Assembly: GCF_016107325.1 (NCBI RefSeq)
Contig: NZ_RCVT01000001.1
Location: forward strand, 124,001 to 188,000
Length of the DNA: 64,000 nucleotides
Direction: 5' to 3'
DNA from: Sphingomonas sp. MA1305
GTDB taxonomy: Bacteria > Pseudomonadota > Alphaproteobacteria > Sphingomonadales > Sphingomonadaceae
Shown here: positions 52,801-60,003 of the stretch, piece by piece
Position numbering within the stretch: the first letter of the stretch is position 1
How the letters are laid out: each line of letters starts with the position of its first letter
Program-made: the position numbers and the translations under genes
Notes under the pieces: generated by a model
Database searches by the model: none
What the model saw: only the letters and a program-made list of their open reading frames with translations
Told to the model about the DNA's origin: nothing

Positions 52801-53018
52801 CGCAGGGCAAGGGCGCCAAGTCGAACTTCCTGATCCGCCGGCTGCAGCGCCTGCCGTTCGTGTTCAACGTGCAGATCAAGGCGCCCTTCCGCGGGCTGCT
52901 CGATTCGGCGCAGTCCTTCTACGACCCCAGCCGGCTGATCCAGCGCAACCTGCCCGCGCTGCTCGAGGAACAACGCAAACAGGGCATTCAGCCCCCCGCA
53001 AGCGAGACCGTGCCATGA
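49881..53018 (+). CDS. ydbH: YdbH-family AsmA-like protein
   Basis: 1045 residues from ATG 49881 (GGAAG upstream). A short basic N-terminus precedes one transmembrane helix (about 29-47, IALAVALVALAALIALWIG), and the rest is a very long run of alternating beta strands, as in AsmA-like bridge proteins. The C-terminal domain (VREGGGGLAYVGELTQKDLG, ALRSLRYRSLTITMNGPLAGEM) is typical of YdbH. In E. coli YdbH acts redundantly with TamB and YhdP in phospholipid transport to the outer membrane. Its stop overlaps the next gene by 4 bases, in the order ydbH-ynbE-ydbL as in E. coli. Confidence 0.9.
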   Translation: MDEPGDDAEQAARVARRRPIPRFGRGGRIALAVALVALAALIALWIGRKPIAGHVIDRELARRGVAARYTIGDLGFGAQRLTDVIIGDPADPDLVADWIETDTGFGLNGPRLVKLRAGHVRVRGRWQDGRITLGELDKLMGPPSGKPFALPAMRVDIADARMRLETPAGPVGLRLSGEGRIDDGFDGRFAAVAPGLAVAGCDVRGLAAALHVTTTDGAPRFAGPVRAAQGSCGNVALADAGLDVDAALSARLDHWQGSARLASGAVRGPGVAATAAQGRLDLAGNAAATAGHVALAAVQVRTAPGAAARLTVDGDYRIGATQSFAGRLAVEGARADRRLPDMTAATASTPLAPLARRMDFALRQAARSFAARATIRAERSPDDTRITLTDAELTAASGARLRLTSGDGIGYARRAPLSGAAQLALAGGGLPTVTADVARRRPDATLQAQIAVAPYAVEDARLALTPIRLALQDGGALRLTTRAQLSGPLAGSGRVDGLTVPVDLRRDGWGAIVINPGCTPLALRRLVLSGLTLDPVATRVCAPGEGLVRSVGGRIDGGARLGTTHLTGRLGGTPLDLAATGATLGLGDRGFTVAGLAVRLGSAERVTRIDIADLAGRVTDGGVAGTFAGGAGQIGAVPLLLGEAAGDWRFRGGVLALTGALTVRDAADVPRFNPMNGRDVALTVADGAIRATGTLAEPTTGTRVADVVIAHRLSTGEGRADLTVPGITFAKTFQPDLLTTLTKGVVADVDGVVTGEGHIAWSAAGVTSTGQFATTGLNLAAALGPVTGITTTIHFTDLLALESAPGQVATIKTVNPGIAVNDGTIRYQTLAGSRVRVESGTWPFAGGQLTLLPTTLDFSTDQPRRMTFRIRGAAADQFLQQFDFKNLDATGIFDGELPMVFDTTGGRIEGGHLTVREGGGGLAYVGELTQKDLGFWGNLAFQALRSLRYRSLTITMNGPLAGEMVTQVRFAGVTQGKGAKSNFLIRRLQRLPFVFNVQIKAPFRGLLDSAQSFYDPSRLIQRNLPALLEEQRKQGIQPPASETVP

Positions 53019-53242
53019 GCGTAACAGCATTGACGAAACGGCGAAGGATGACGACTTCCATCGCGATGAAGGGTTGGGCCGCGATCGGGCTGGCGATGGG
53101 GACGGGCGCGTGCGTCAACGTCACCGCGCCGGACAAGCCGATCGAGATCAACCTCAACATCGCGGTCACGCAGCAGGTGGTGTACCGCCTCGACGGCGAG
53201 GCGAAGTCGCTGATCCAGCAGAACCCTGGGGGTATTTTCTGA
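53015..53242 (+). CDS. ynbE: YnbE-family lipoprotein
   Basis: 75 residues. Signal region with a probable lipobox (GTGAC, Cys33), then the YnbE core: VTAPDKPIEINLNIAVTQQVVYRLD. E. coli YnbE is an outer-membrane lipoprotein that works with YdbH. An in-frame ATG at 53048 would give a shorter signal, but the start at 53015 overlaps the ydbH stop as ATGA and suits coupled translation. Confidence 0.87.
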   Translation: MSVTALTKRRRMTTSIAMKGWAAIGLAMGTGACVNVTAPDKPIEINLNIAVTQQVVYRLDGEAKSLIQQNPGGIF

Positions 53243-53610
53243 TGAACACGATCCTGAAGGTTGCCGGCCTGGCGGCTCTCGCCGGCCTTTCGGTGCAGGC
53301 CGCGGCGCAGCGCGACCCCGCCTATGCCGCCGCGCGCGAGGCGAAGCAGGTCGGCGAACAGCCAGACGGCTATCTCGGCGTGGTGAGCGGCGGCCCGGCG
53401 ATCCAGGCGCTGGTCCGCGACATCAACATCAAGCGCAAGGCGGCCTATACGCAGAGTGCGCAGGCGAACGGGTCGACGGTGGAGCAATTCGCCTTCACCA
53501 CCGGCTGCAACCTCGTCGCGCGCGTGCCGGTCGGCGAGATGTACAAGACGCCGTCGGGCCAGTGGAAGGAGAACACCGGCACGCCGGAGATCGACCCGCG
53601 CTGCAAGTGA
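53242..53610 (+). CDS. ydbL: YdbL-family (DUF1318) periplasmic protein
   Basis: 122 residues: a signal peptide (VAGLAALAGLSVQAAAQ), then the DUF1318 segment AREAKQVGEQPDGYLGVV, VRDINIKRKAAYTQSAQANGSTVEQFAFTTGCNLV and ending TPSGQWKENT. E. coli YdbL modulates YdbH-YnbE. The start shares a base with the ynbE stop (TGATG, 53240-53244). Confidence 0.9.
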   Translation: MNTILKVAGLAALAGLSVQAAAQRDPAYAAAREAKQVGEQPDGYLGVVSGGPAIQALVRDINIKRKAAYTQSAQANGSTVEQFAFTTGCNLVARVPVGEMYKTPSGQWKENTGTPEIDPRCK

Positions 53611-53638
53611 TGGGGCGGGGCGGGACGACCGCCCGACC

Positions 53639-53708
53639 CGTCATCCCCGCGAAAGCGGGGATCCAGACGTGCAGGTCTCACGTAGACCACGCCGTCAGCG
53701 TCTCTGGG
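53639..53708. repeat. CCCCGCGAAAGCGGGG-type intergenic repeat
   Basis: CCCCGC-GAAA-GCGGGG (53645-53660) is a perfect 6-base-pair hairpin followed by ATCCAGACG, with CGTCTCTGGGTC (53698-53709) as its inverted partner, so the whole element can fold on itself. The sequence type is a familiar dispersed repeat in alphaproteobacterial intergenic DNA. A partial second TTCATCCCCGCG lies at 53763. It fills the gap between ydbL and the atp operon and could stabilise or end the ydbL transcript. Confidence 0.65.
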
Positions 53709-53790
53709 TCACCGCCGCCGCCGGAATAAAGGAAACGGCCGCGACAACGGGCCGCATTCCCGTTCATCCCCGCGTAACAATCGCGAGCGG

Positions 53791-53819
53791 TTGACACCCC
53801 AAGGTGCCTTATCTAGACG
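53791..53819 (+). promoter_or_regulatory. candidate sigma-70 promoter of the atp F0 operon
   Basis: TTGACA (53791-53796), a perfect -35, then 17 bases and TAGACG (53814-53819), a weak -10. Transcription would start near 53827, about 70 bases before atpI. Confidence 0.45.
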
Positions 53820-53898
53820 CATCCGTGCCTTGGCGGGATCGCTCGCCGATCGTGCGCAATCCTCCCCCGGCCGATGAAGATTGGGTTGAGGATGGCGC

Positions 53899-54222
53899 AT
53901 GGCGGATGAGGGTCCGGGACAGGACTTCGGCAGCACGGCGGAAGATCCGCGGCTTTCCGCGCTCGACGAGCGGCTACGGGAAGCCCGGCATCAGGAAGCG
54001 GTGCGGACGGGTCAGGCGGCACCCAATGCGGATGCGGGCTATTCGCTCGGCAACCGGGTGCTGGCGGCCCTGATCGGCAGTCTCGTCGGTTCGGCGCTGA
54101 TCGGCTGGTGTATCGACCGCTGGTTCGGCACGACCCCTTGGGCGCTGATCGTGATGCTGTTCCTCGGAATAGCGGTCGCGTTCAGGCAGATCATACGGAT
54201 CACTGGCACGCGCCCGGAGTAA
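53899..54222 (+). CDS. atpI: ATP synthase protein I
   Basis: 107 residues: a hydrophilic, acidic N-terminus (LSALDERLREARHQEA) and two transmembrane helices (LAALIGSLVGSALIGWCIDRW and WALIVMLFLGIAVAFRQI). AtpI assists assembly of the c-ring or Mg2+ supply in other bacteria. It leads the F0 operon; atpB follows after 39 bases. Confidence 0.88.
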   Translation: MADEGPGQDFGSTAEDPRLSALDERLREARHQEAVRTGQAAPNADAGYSLGNRVLAALIGSLVGSALIGWCIDRWFGTTPWALIVMLFLGIAVAFRQIIRITGTRPE

Positions 54223-54261
54223 ACCGGGCGTTTGTCATATTGGGAAGGCGAGCAACAGCAC

Positions 54262-55053
54262 GTGGCGGCAGAGACGGGCAGCAAGATCGATCCGATGCAC
54301 CAGTTCCTGATCGAACCTCTGTTCGGTCGGCACTGGATCGTCGCGGGGCACGATCTGTCCTTCACCAACTCCGCGCTGTGGATGGTGATCACCCTGGCCA
54401 GCCTGTGGCTGTTCATGCTCGGCGGCATGAAGCGCCAGCTGGTGCCCGGCCGCTGGCAGGCCGCGGTCGAAGGCTTCACCGGCTTCGTCCAGAACATGCT
54501 GACCTCGAACATCGGGCCGGAGGGCAAGCGCTTCGTCCCCTATGTCTTCTCGCTGTTCATGTTCATCCTGTTCGCCAACATCTGGGGCCTGACCCCGGTC
54601 GGCGTGGTGCCGGGCTGGCATCCGTTCACGATCACCAGCCACCTGACGGTCACCGGCGTGCTGGCGATCATCAGCTTTTCGATCGTGCTGATCGTCGGCT
54701 TCGGCAAGCACGGCTTCCACTTCTTCAGCCTGTTCGTGCCGCACGGCACGCCGCCGCTGATGATCCCGCTGATCTTCGTCGTCGAGCTGATGAGCTTCCT
54801 GGTGCGCCCCTTCAGCCTCGGCCTGCGACTGTTCGTCGCGATGACCGCGGGGCACATCCTGCTGAAAGTGCTCGCCGCCTTCGTCATCAACGGCATCAAC
54901 TTCGGCCCCGGCTATGTCGCGCTGATCTCGCTGCCCAGCTTCCTGCTGATGATCGGCATCACGCTGCTCGAGCTGCTGGTCGCCGCCATCCAGGCCTATG
55001 TCTTCGCGCTGCTGACGAGCGTCTATCTGAACGACGCCGTCAACCTGCACTGA
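54262..55053 (+). CDS. atpB: F0F1 ATP synthase subunit a
   Basis: The proton channel subunit, 263 residues. GTG at 54262 gives the family-typical start (AAETGSKIDPMHQFLIEPLF); a TTG at 54232 is less likely. Several membrane helices follow, with the essential Arg in FLVRPFSLGLRLFVAMTAGH and the C-terminal LLELLVAAIQAYVFALLTSVYLNDAV. Works with subunit c, encoded next. Confidence 0.97.
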   Translation: MAAETGSKIDPMHQFLIEPLFGRHWIVAGHDLSFTNSALWMVITLASLWLFMLGGMKRQLVPGRWQAAVEGFTGFVQNMLTSNIGPEGKRFVPYVFSLFMFILFANIWGLTPVGVVPGWHPFTITSHLTVTGVLAIISFSIVLIVGFGKHGFHFFSLFVPHGTPPLMIPLIFVVELMSFLVRPFSLGLRLFVAMTAGHILLKVLAAFVINGINFGPGYVALISLPSFLLMIGITLLELLVAAIQAYVFALLTSVYLNDAVNLH

Positions 55054-55094
55054 GTTTTCGTACCCTACCAACGTTTTGAACTGGAGTGATTGAA

Positions 55095-55325
55095 ATGGAC
55101 GCAGAAGCCGCTCGCATGCTGGGTGCCGGTCTGGCCGCCATCGGTATGGGCCTCGCCTCGCTCGGCGTGGGCAACGTGTTCGCCAAGTTCCTCGAGGGCG
55201 CGCTGCGCAACCCGGGTGCGGCGGACAGCCAGCAGGGCCGTCTGTTCATCGGTTTCGCGGGCGCCGAGCTGCTCGGCCTGCTCGCCTTCGTGACGATGAT
55301 CATCCTGGTGTTCGTCGCCAAGTAA
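55095..55325 (+). CDS. atpE: F0F1 ATP synthase subunit c
   Basis: 76 residues forming a helical hairpin. Helix 1 has a glycine-rich face (LGAGLAAIGMGLASLGVG), the polar loop is RNPGA, and helix 2 carries the proton-binding Glu58 (FIGFAGAELLGLLAF). This is a proton-type c subunit with no obvious sodium-ligand signature. GGAG lies 8 bases before the ATG. Confidence 0.97.
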   Translation: MDAEAARMLGAGLAAIGMGLASLGVGNVFAKFLEGALRNPGAADSQQGRLFIGFAGAELLGLLAFVTMIILVFVAK

Positions 55326-55379
55326 TGTCGTCGGCGGGCGGTGCGTGACGCCACGCGCCGCCGGCCACGAGAGGACGCC

Positions 55380-55874
55380 ATGCCCCAGATAGCCCAGCTC
55401 TCCGCCACCTACGCCTCGCAGATCTTCTGGCTGCTCGTCACCTTCGGCATCCTGTATTTCGGGATCGGCAAGATGATGGTGCCCAGGGTCATCGCGACCG
55501 TGGACGCGCGCGAGGCGCAGATCGCCGGCGATCTCGCCGCGGCGGAACAGGCGCGTCTGGCCGCCGACCAGACCGAGGCGGCATGGCGTGCCGAAATGGA
55601 TGCGGCGCGCAGCGCGGCGCAGGCGGAGACCACTGCGGCCAAGGCGCGCGCCGCCAAGGCGGCGGAAAGCCAGGTCCATGCCGTCGACGCCGAGCTGGCC
55701 GAACGGCTGGCGCATCATGACCTCGCCGTCGGCAATGCCAAGGCGCAGGCGATGCTGAACCTGCAGTCGGTCGCGGCGGAAGTCGCGCAGGATCTGGTCG
55801 CCAAGGTCGCCGGCGTCCAGGTCAGCATCGAAGCCGCCGCCGATGCGGTCCGCCGGAGCAACGCCCATGGCTAA
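55380..55874 (+). CDS. atpF': F0F1 ATP synthase subunit b'
   Basis: 164 residues. A single N-terminal helix (QIFWLLVTFGILYFGIGKMM) is followed by a long alanine-rich coiled coil forming half of the peripheral stalk. AGAGGA precedes the ATG. Its TAA lies 6 bases inside the next gene (8-base overlap), coupling the two b-type subunits. Confidence 0.92.
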   Translation: MPQIAQLSATYASQIFWLLVTFGILYFGIGKMMVPRVIATVDAREAQIAGDLAAAEQARLAADQTEAAWRAEMDAARSAAQAETTAAKARAAKAAESQVHAVDAELAERLAHHDLAVGNAKAQAMLNLQSVAAEVAQDLVAKVAGVQVSIEAAADAVRRSNAHG

Positions 55875-56514
55875 TGCCGCCACGATGGATCGTGCGGATG
55901 CGTCGATCCAGGCCAACCTCAACGACGCGGCGTCGGCGCAGGGGCTCCAGCCCCGCGACATCCGCGATGCCAGCGCGCTGACCAACGGCGTCGCCGAGCC
56001 CGACGCGCATCATGTCGAGGAGCCGACCGCGCTCGGCTTCAACACCACCGGCTGGGTCGGCATCGCCGCGCTGGTCGTGCTGATCGGCATGATCGTCGCC
56101 AAGGTGCCGGGCAAGATCGGCGCCTCGCTCGACGGCAAGATCGCCGCGATCCGCCGGCAGCTCGACGAGGCCAAGGCGCTGCGCGCCGAGGCGGAGCGGC
56201 TGCGCAACGAATATGAGGCCAAGGCCAAGGCCGCCGAGGCGGATGCCGCGACCATGCGCAGCCACGCGCAGCAGGAAGCGAACCAGATCATCGCCAAGGC
56301 GAAGCAGGATGCGGAGGAGCTGATGGCCCGCCGCACCAAGCGCGCCGAGGACAAGATCGCCGCCGCCGAACGCCAGGCGATCGCCGAGGTCCGCGCGCTC
56401 GCCGCCGACAGCGCCGCCAAGGCCGCCGCCACGCTGATCGCGGAACATGTCGACGGCAACGCCGACAAGGCGATGGTCGACCGCGCCATCGCCGGACTCG
56501 GTCGCCCCCACTGA
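55867..56514 (+). CDS. atpF: F0F1 ATP synthase subunit b
   Basis: 215 residues. Unlike b', it has about 57 hydrophilic residues before its membrane helix (TTGWVGIAALVVLIGMIVAKV). The coiled coil follows (LRAEAERLRNEYEAKAKAAEADA). b and b' form a heterodimeric stalk in alphaproteobacteria. The start overlaps the end of the b' gene by 8 bases, and a strong terminator follows. Confidence 0.92.
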   Translation: MANAATMDRADASIQANLNDAASAQGLQPRDIRDASALTNGVAEPDAHHVEEPTALGFNTTGWVGIAALVVLIGMIVAKVPGKIGASLDGKIAAIRRQLDEAKALRAEAERLRNEYEAKAKAAEADAATMRSHAQQEANQIIAKAKQDAEELMARRTKRAEDKIAAAERQAIAEVRALAADSAAKAAATLIAEHVDGNADKAMVDRAIAGLGRPH

Positions 56515-56556
56515 TCCGACCTGCGCCCCTGCCTCGTGCAGGAGCCTGACACCCTA

Positions 56557-56584
56557 CCGGAGCCGCTAGCGGCTCCGGGTTTTC
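56557..56584 (+). terminator. intrinsic terminator of the atp F0 operon
   Basis: A perfect 10-base-pair stem (CCGGAGCCGC at 56557-56566 with GCGGCTCCGG at 56569-56578) with a TA turn, followed by GTTTT. It lies 42 bases after the atpF stop and is the clearest rho-independent terminator in the window. Confidence 0.9.
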
Positions 56585-56631
56585 TGCATCGGCAGGATCA
56601 TGCCGCCGCACGGCGGTGACTTCTTAACCCT

Positions 56632-56662
56632 GCGCCGTCTCTTCCCGGGTTTCCGACGGCGC
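56632..56662 (+). promoter_or_regulatory. leader hairpin upstream of the SMR exporter gene
   Basis: GCGCCGTC (56632-56639) and GACGGCGC (56655-56662) form a perfect 8-base-pair stem with a 15-base loop. The hairpin lies 38 bases before the exporter ATG and could be an mRNA leader structure. It does not fit a guanidine riboswitch class that I can recognise. Confidence 0.35.
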
Positions 56663-56700
56663 CCAACGGTCAACGAGCCCGCAGCAAGGAGACATCCTCC

Positions 56701-57021
56701 ATGTCCTGGGCCATTCTCGCCGTCGCCGTCGTCACCGAGATCTGCTGGGCGCTCAGCCTGAAATGGGCCGCGACGCTTGCCACCTGGCAGGCATCCAGCG
56801 TTCCGATCATCCTGTCCTTCGTCAACATGGGCCTGCTCGCGCTGGCGATGCGCGGACTGCCCGCCGGAACGGCCTATGCGGTCTGGACGGGGCTGGGCGC
56901 GGTCGGCGTGATCATCGGCGGCGTCATCTTCTTCGGCGACAAGGTCAGCCTGATCCAGGCCTGCTTCATGGCACTGACCGTGATCGGCGTCGTCGGCACC
57001 AAGCTGTTCGGCCAGGCGTGA
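56701..57021 (+). CDS. SMR-family exporter, Gdx/SugE type
   Basis: 106 residues and four transmembrane helices of the small multidrug resistance family. Glu13 in VVTEICWALSLKW is the essential membrane glutamate. LPAGTAYAVWTGLGAVG is much closer to SugE/Gdx (guanidinium exporter) than to EmrE. AAGGAG lies 9 bases before the ATG. Substrate by homology: guanidinium or quaternary cations in exchange for protons. Confidence 0.9.
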   Translation: MSWAILAVAVVTEICWALSLKWAATLATWQASSVPIILSFVNMGLLALAMRGLPAGTAYAVWTGLGAVGVIIGGVIFFGDKVSLIQACFMALTVIGVVGTKLFGQA

Positions 57022-57048
57022 AGGCATGAGGAGCGCGGCACGGTGCCG

Positions 57049-57174
57049 CACACCCACCGTCACCCCGGACCTGTTCCGGGGTCCACGCTGCGGCTGGGTG
57101 TGGCCTCCGCTGCTCTTGCCGGGCGCTTGCGGCCCGGTGGACCCCCGGAACAGGTCCGGGGTGACGGGGTGGGC
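57049..57174. repeat. large inverted repeat downstream of the SMR gene
   Basis: Arms of about 38 bases (57049-57086 and 57137-57174) are near-perfect complements around the core CACCCCGGACCTGTTCCGGGG, with about 50 bases between them, partly G/C-palindromic. The core itself is an imperfect palindrome (CCGGACCTGTTCCGG). This is a BIME-like pair between the SMR and 153-aa genes and is different in sequence from the other repeats in the window. Confidence 0.75.
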
Positions 57175-57227
57175 TTGGTGATGGTACATGTTCCCCGCGC
57201 GTCGTGACGCGAGGTGAGGTGTTGCCG

Positions 57228-57689
57228 ATGATCCTGCTGTCGCTCTTGCTTGTCGCCGCCCAGGCGCCGCAATCCTCCACCGCCGCCGATCGGGCGGGCA
57301 AGTTCTCGCTCGACCTGCCCGCCGACGACACGGTGATCGCGCCCGCCGACCCGAAAACTGCCGATCCCAAGCCCGCCGGCGTGCCGCCGGCCGACCCTGC
57401 GCCGGTCACACGCCCGACGACGACTCACTTCTCGCTCGACACGCCGATCGCCGATCTGCTCGCCGATCCGGGGGCCAGGGCGGTGCTCGACAAGGACATG
57501 CCGGGGCTCAGCACCGACGACAATCTGCCCAAGTTCAGCGCGCTGTCGTTACGCCGTCTGGCGCCATTGAGCGGCGGACAAATGACCGCCGATCTGATGG
57601 GCAAGCTGGCCTATGACCTCGCCGCGCTCGGCGGTGGCGCGCCGCCGCCGGGAGCGAAGAAGCCGACCGGTCCGGTGGTCGGCCGCTAG
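57228..57689 (+). CDS. secreted hypothetical protein (153 aa)
   Basis: ATG 57228 has GAGGT upstream. A signal peptide (ILLSLLLVAAQAPQ) precedes a Pro/Asp-rich stretch (LPADDTVIAPADPKTADPKPAGVPPADP). The C-terminal half (FSLDTPIADLLADPGARAVLDKDMPGL, LRRLAPLSGGQMTADLMGKL) looks like a folded helical domain: a short 'disaggregatase-related' or DUF-like repeat motif (TPIADLLADPGARAVLDK), seen also in proteins attached to other catalytic domains in sphingomonads. No function known. Confidence 0.72.
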   Translation: MILLSLLLVAAQAPQSSTAADRAGKFSLDLPADDTVIAPADPKTADPKPAGVPPADPAPVTRPTTTHFSLDTPIADLLADPGARAVLDKDMPGLSTDDNLPKFSALSLRRLAPLSGGQMTADLMGKLAYDLAALGGGAPPPGAKKPTGPVVGR

Positions 57690-57753
57690 GCCACGCAACG
57701 GGAGTGACGGCACAGACCTTTCGCCAAGACTCCCAGACTCCTACATGGGCGCC

Positions 57754-59676
57754 ATGTCCGGCTACGGCCCCCCCGATCGCTTCAACGAAGAACGCGCCAC
57801 CTTCACCGTCCGCGGTACCGACACGCCCGATCTCGACGCGGGCGTGGCGGCGATCCGCAATGTCCTCAAGACCTTGCCCGCCCGTTCCGGCGTCTACCGG
57901 ATGCAGGATGCCAAGGGTGACGTGCTGTATGTCGGCAAGGCGCGCTCGCTGAAGCAGCGCGTCGCCAATTACACGCAGATCAACGGGCTGCCGAAGCGCC
58001 TGCAGCGCATGGTGTCGCAGACGCGGTCGATGACCATCGTCACGACCAACAACGAGGCGGAGGCGCTGCTGCTCGAGGCGCAGCTGATCAAAAGCTTTCG
58101 TCCCGCCTACAACGTGCTGCTGCGCGACGACAAAAGCTTCCCCTTCATCCTGCTGCGCACCGACCACGATTTTCCACGCGTCCAGAAGCATCGCGGCGCG
58201 CGTCGCGCGCCGGGCAATTACTACGGCCCGTTCGCCAGCGCGGGCAGCGTCAACAACACGCTCAACGCGCTGCAGAAGCTGTTCCTGCTGCGCTCGTGCA
58301 CCGACAGTTTCTTCAAGACGCGCGACCGGCCCTGCCTGCTCTATCAGATCAAGCGCTGCTCGGCGCCCTGCGTCGGCCGTATCGACACGGAAGGCTACAA
58401 GGAACTCGTCGACGATTGCCGCGACTTCCTGGCCGGCAAGTCGACCAAGGTGCAGGCCAAACTCGGCACGCAGATGCAGGCCGCGGCGGAAAATATGGAT
58501 TTCGAGCTGGCCGCGCTGCTCCGCGACCGGCTCAAGGCGCTGACCTTCGTCCAGGGCACGCAGGCGATCAACGCCGAGGGGGTCGGCGATGCCGACGTCT
58601 TCGCGCTGGCGTGCAAGGACGGGGTGATCGGCATCCAGGCCTTCTTCATCCGCGGCGGCCAGAATTGGGGCCATCGCAGCTTCTTCCCCGCCCACACCGC
58701 GGAGGTGCCGGAGGACGAGGTGATGGTCAGCTTCATGACCCAGTTCTACGAGGAGGTGCCGCCGCCGCGCACCATCCTGGTCGACCGCGAACTCGCCGAG
58801 GGCACGCTGCTGATGGAGGCGCTCGGCGAGCGTGCCGGCTACAAGGTCGCGATCTCCGTTCCCCAGCGCGGCGACCGCCGCCGGCTGATGGACCAGGCCA
58901 AGCGCAATGCGATCGAGGCGCTGGAACGCCGGCTCGCGGAAAGCACGACGCAGGCGCGGCTGTTGCGCGAGGTGGCTGAGCTGTTCGGGCTGGATGGGCC
59001 ACCCGACCGGATCGAAATCTACGACAACAGCCATATCCAGGGCAGCAACGCGCTGGGCGCGATGGTCGTCGCCGGCCCCGAGGGCTTCCGCAAGGGACAG
59101 TATCGCAAGTTCAACATCAAGGGGAATGAGGCGGCGACCAACGACGATTTCGGCATGATGCGCGAGGTGTTCCGCCGCCGCTTCGCGCGTCAGCTGGAGG
59201 AAGCGCCAGACCGCGACGACGGCACCTGGCCGGACCTCGTGCTGATCGACGGCGGCCGCGGCCAGCTCAACGCCGCCAAGGCGGTGCTGGAGGATCTCGG
59301 CATCGAGGACGTCTGTCTGGTCGGTATCGCCAAGGGGCCGCATCACGGCCGCGAGGGGCGCGAGGTCTTTCACCTGCTCGACGGGCGGGAATTCCAGCTG
59401 CCGGTCAACGCGCCGGTGCTCTTCTACCTCCAGCGGCTACGCGACGAGGTCCACCGCTTCGTCATCGGCGCGCATCGCGACAAGCGTGCCAAGGCGATCG
59501 GCGCCAGCCCGCTCGACGAGGTGCCGGGCATCGGTCCGGCGCGCAAGAAGGCGCTGCTGATGCATTTCGGCACGGCGCGGGCGGTGCGCAATGCGAGCCT
59601 GGAGGACCTGCGCAAGGCGCCCGGCGTGTCGACCTCGGTGGCGCAGCAGGTCTACGACTTCTACCACGCGCGTTAG
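57754..59676 (+). CDS. uvrC: excinuclease ABC subunit C
   Basis: Makes both incisions in nucleotide excision repair. About 640 residues; ATG 57754 or 57745 are equally possible. GIY-YIG domain (SGVYRMQDAKGDVLYVGKARSLKQRVANY), Cys cluster (RPCLLYQIKRCSAPCVGRI), UVR domain (AAAENMDFELAALLRDRLKAL), the RNase H-like endonuclease (RIEIYDNSHIQGSNALGAMV, LVLIDGGRGQLNAA) and a C-terminal tandem HhH (LDEVPGIGPARKKALLMHFG). Complete. Confidence 0.97.
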   Translation: MSGYGPPDRFNEERATFTVRGTDTPDLDAGVAAIRNVLKTLPARSGVYRMQDAKGDVLYVGKARSLKQRVANYTQINGLPKRLQRMVSQTRSMTIVTTNNEAEALLLEAQLIKSFRPAYNVLLRDDKSFPFILLRTDHDFPRVQKHRGARRAPGNYYGPFASAGSVNNTLNALQKLFLLRSCTDSFFKTRDRPCLLYQIKRCSAPCVGRIDTEGYKELVDDCRDFLAGKSTKVQAKLGTQMQAAAENMDFELAALLRDRLKALTFVQGTQAINAEGVGDADVFALACKDGVIGIQAFFIRGGQNWGHRSFFPAHTAEVPEDEVMVSFMTQFYEEVPPPRTILVDRELAEGTLLMEALGERAGYKVAISVPQRGDRRRLMDQAKRNAIEALERRLAESTTQARLLREVAELFGLDGPPDRIEIYDNSHIQGSNALGAMVVAGPEGFRKGQYRKFNIKGNEAATNDDFGMMREVFRRRFARQLEEAPDRDDGTWPDLVLIDGGRGQLNAAKAVLEDLGIEDVCLVGIAKGPHHGREGREVFHLLDGREFQLPVNAPVLFYLQRLRDEVHRFVIGAHRDKRAKAIGASPLDEVPGIGPARKKALLMHFGTARAVRNASLEDLRKAPGVSTSVAQQVYDFYHAR

Positions 59677-59706
59677 CGCGGGGCGCGGTCGCCCCACTTC
59701 GCGCGA

Positions 59707-59886
59707 TCAGCGCAGCTTGGCGATCGACAGTCCGTCCGCCTTGGCGCGGTCCTTGATCGACTCCTCGCTGCGCGTCATCGCCTTGGCGATCGCCTTCAGG
59801 GCCATGCCCTTTTTCGCCAGCGTGTGCAGCTTCTGCACCTCATCCGGCGTCCAGGGCTGACGGTGACGTTCGAAGCGTTCGGCCAT
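59707..59886 (-). CDS. small Myb/SANT-like helical protein (59 aa)
   Basis: From ATG 59886 the frame gives a 59-residue basic protein. QPWTPDEVQKLHTLAKKGMALKAIAKAMTRSEESIKDRAKADGL looks like a SANT/Myb-type helix-turn-helix (W-x-DE-V-x-L..L..KG-x-LK-I-A...R...-I..RA..LG). Such tiny proteins occur widely in alphaproteobacteria, possibly as DNA-binding regulators; the target is unknown. It converges on uvrC. Confidence 0.7.
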   Translation of the reverse strand: MAERFERHRQPWTPDEVQKLHTLAKKGMALKAIAKAMTRSEESIKDRAKADGLSIAKLR

Positions 59887-59967
59887 GGGACATGCTAGCC
59901 CGGCCGGTGGTCGAGGTCACGGCTTTTCAACGGGGTGGCGGCCCGGGTGCTCGCCCGCTGCGGTAAT

Positions 59968-59996
59968 TTGACCCATGGAGCCTGGCTCGATTATTG
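59968..59996 (+). promoter_or_regulatory. candidate promoter and operator dyad at the first Crp/Fnr gene
   Basis: TTGACC (59968-59973), 17 bases, then TTATTG (59991-59996). Transcription would start at about the ATG at 60004, which has no Shine-Dalgarno, so the mRNA could be leaderless. A dyad, GGCTC-GATTATT-GAGCC (59984-60000), covers the -10 and could be an operator. Confidence 0.35.
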
Positions 59997-60003
59997 AGCC
60001 TGC

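Noticed and set aside
50724..53030. 768-codon open frame antisense to ydbH
   Set aside because: A mirror of the coding frame; composition is Arg/Gln/His-rich as typical for shadows of GC-rich genes.
54232..54261. TTG at 54232 as the atpB start
   Set aside because: It adds ten residues with no match to subunit a, and the GTG at 54262 gives the typical AAETGSKIDPMHQF start.
56585..56700. Guanidine riboswitch (ykkC or mini-ykkC) in front of the SMR gene
   Set aside because: I could not find the paired ACGR loops or the conserved class I or III elements; only a plain hairpin is evident, so it is not called as a riboswitch.
57535..59373. 612-codon open frame antisense to uvrC
   Set aside because: Its peptide has no family features and it lies opposite a complete uvrC with all motifs. 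Long antisense frames are expected at this GC content.
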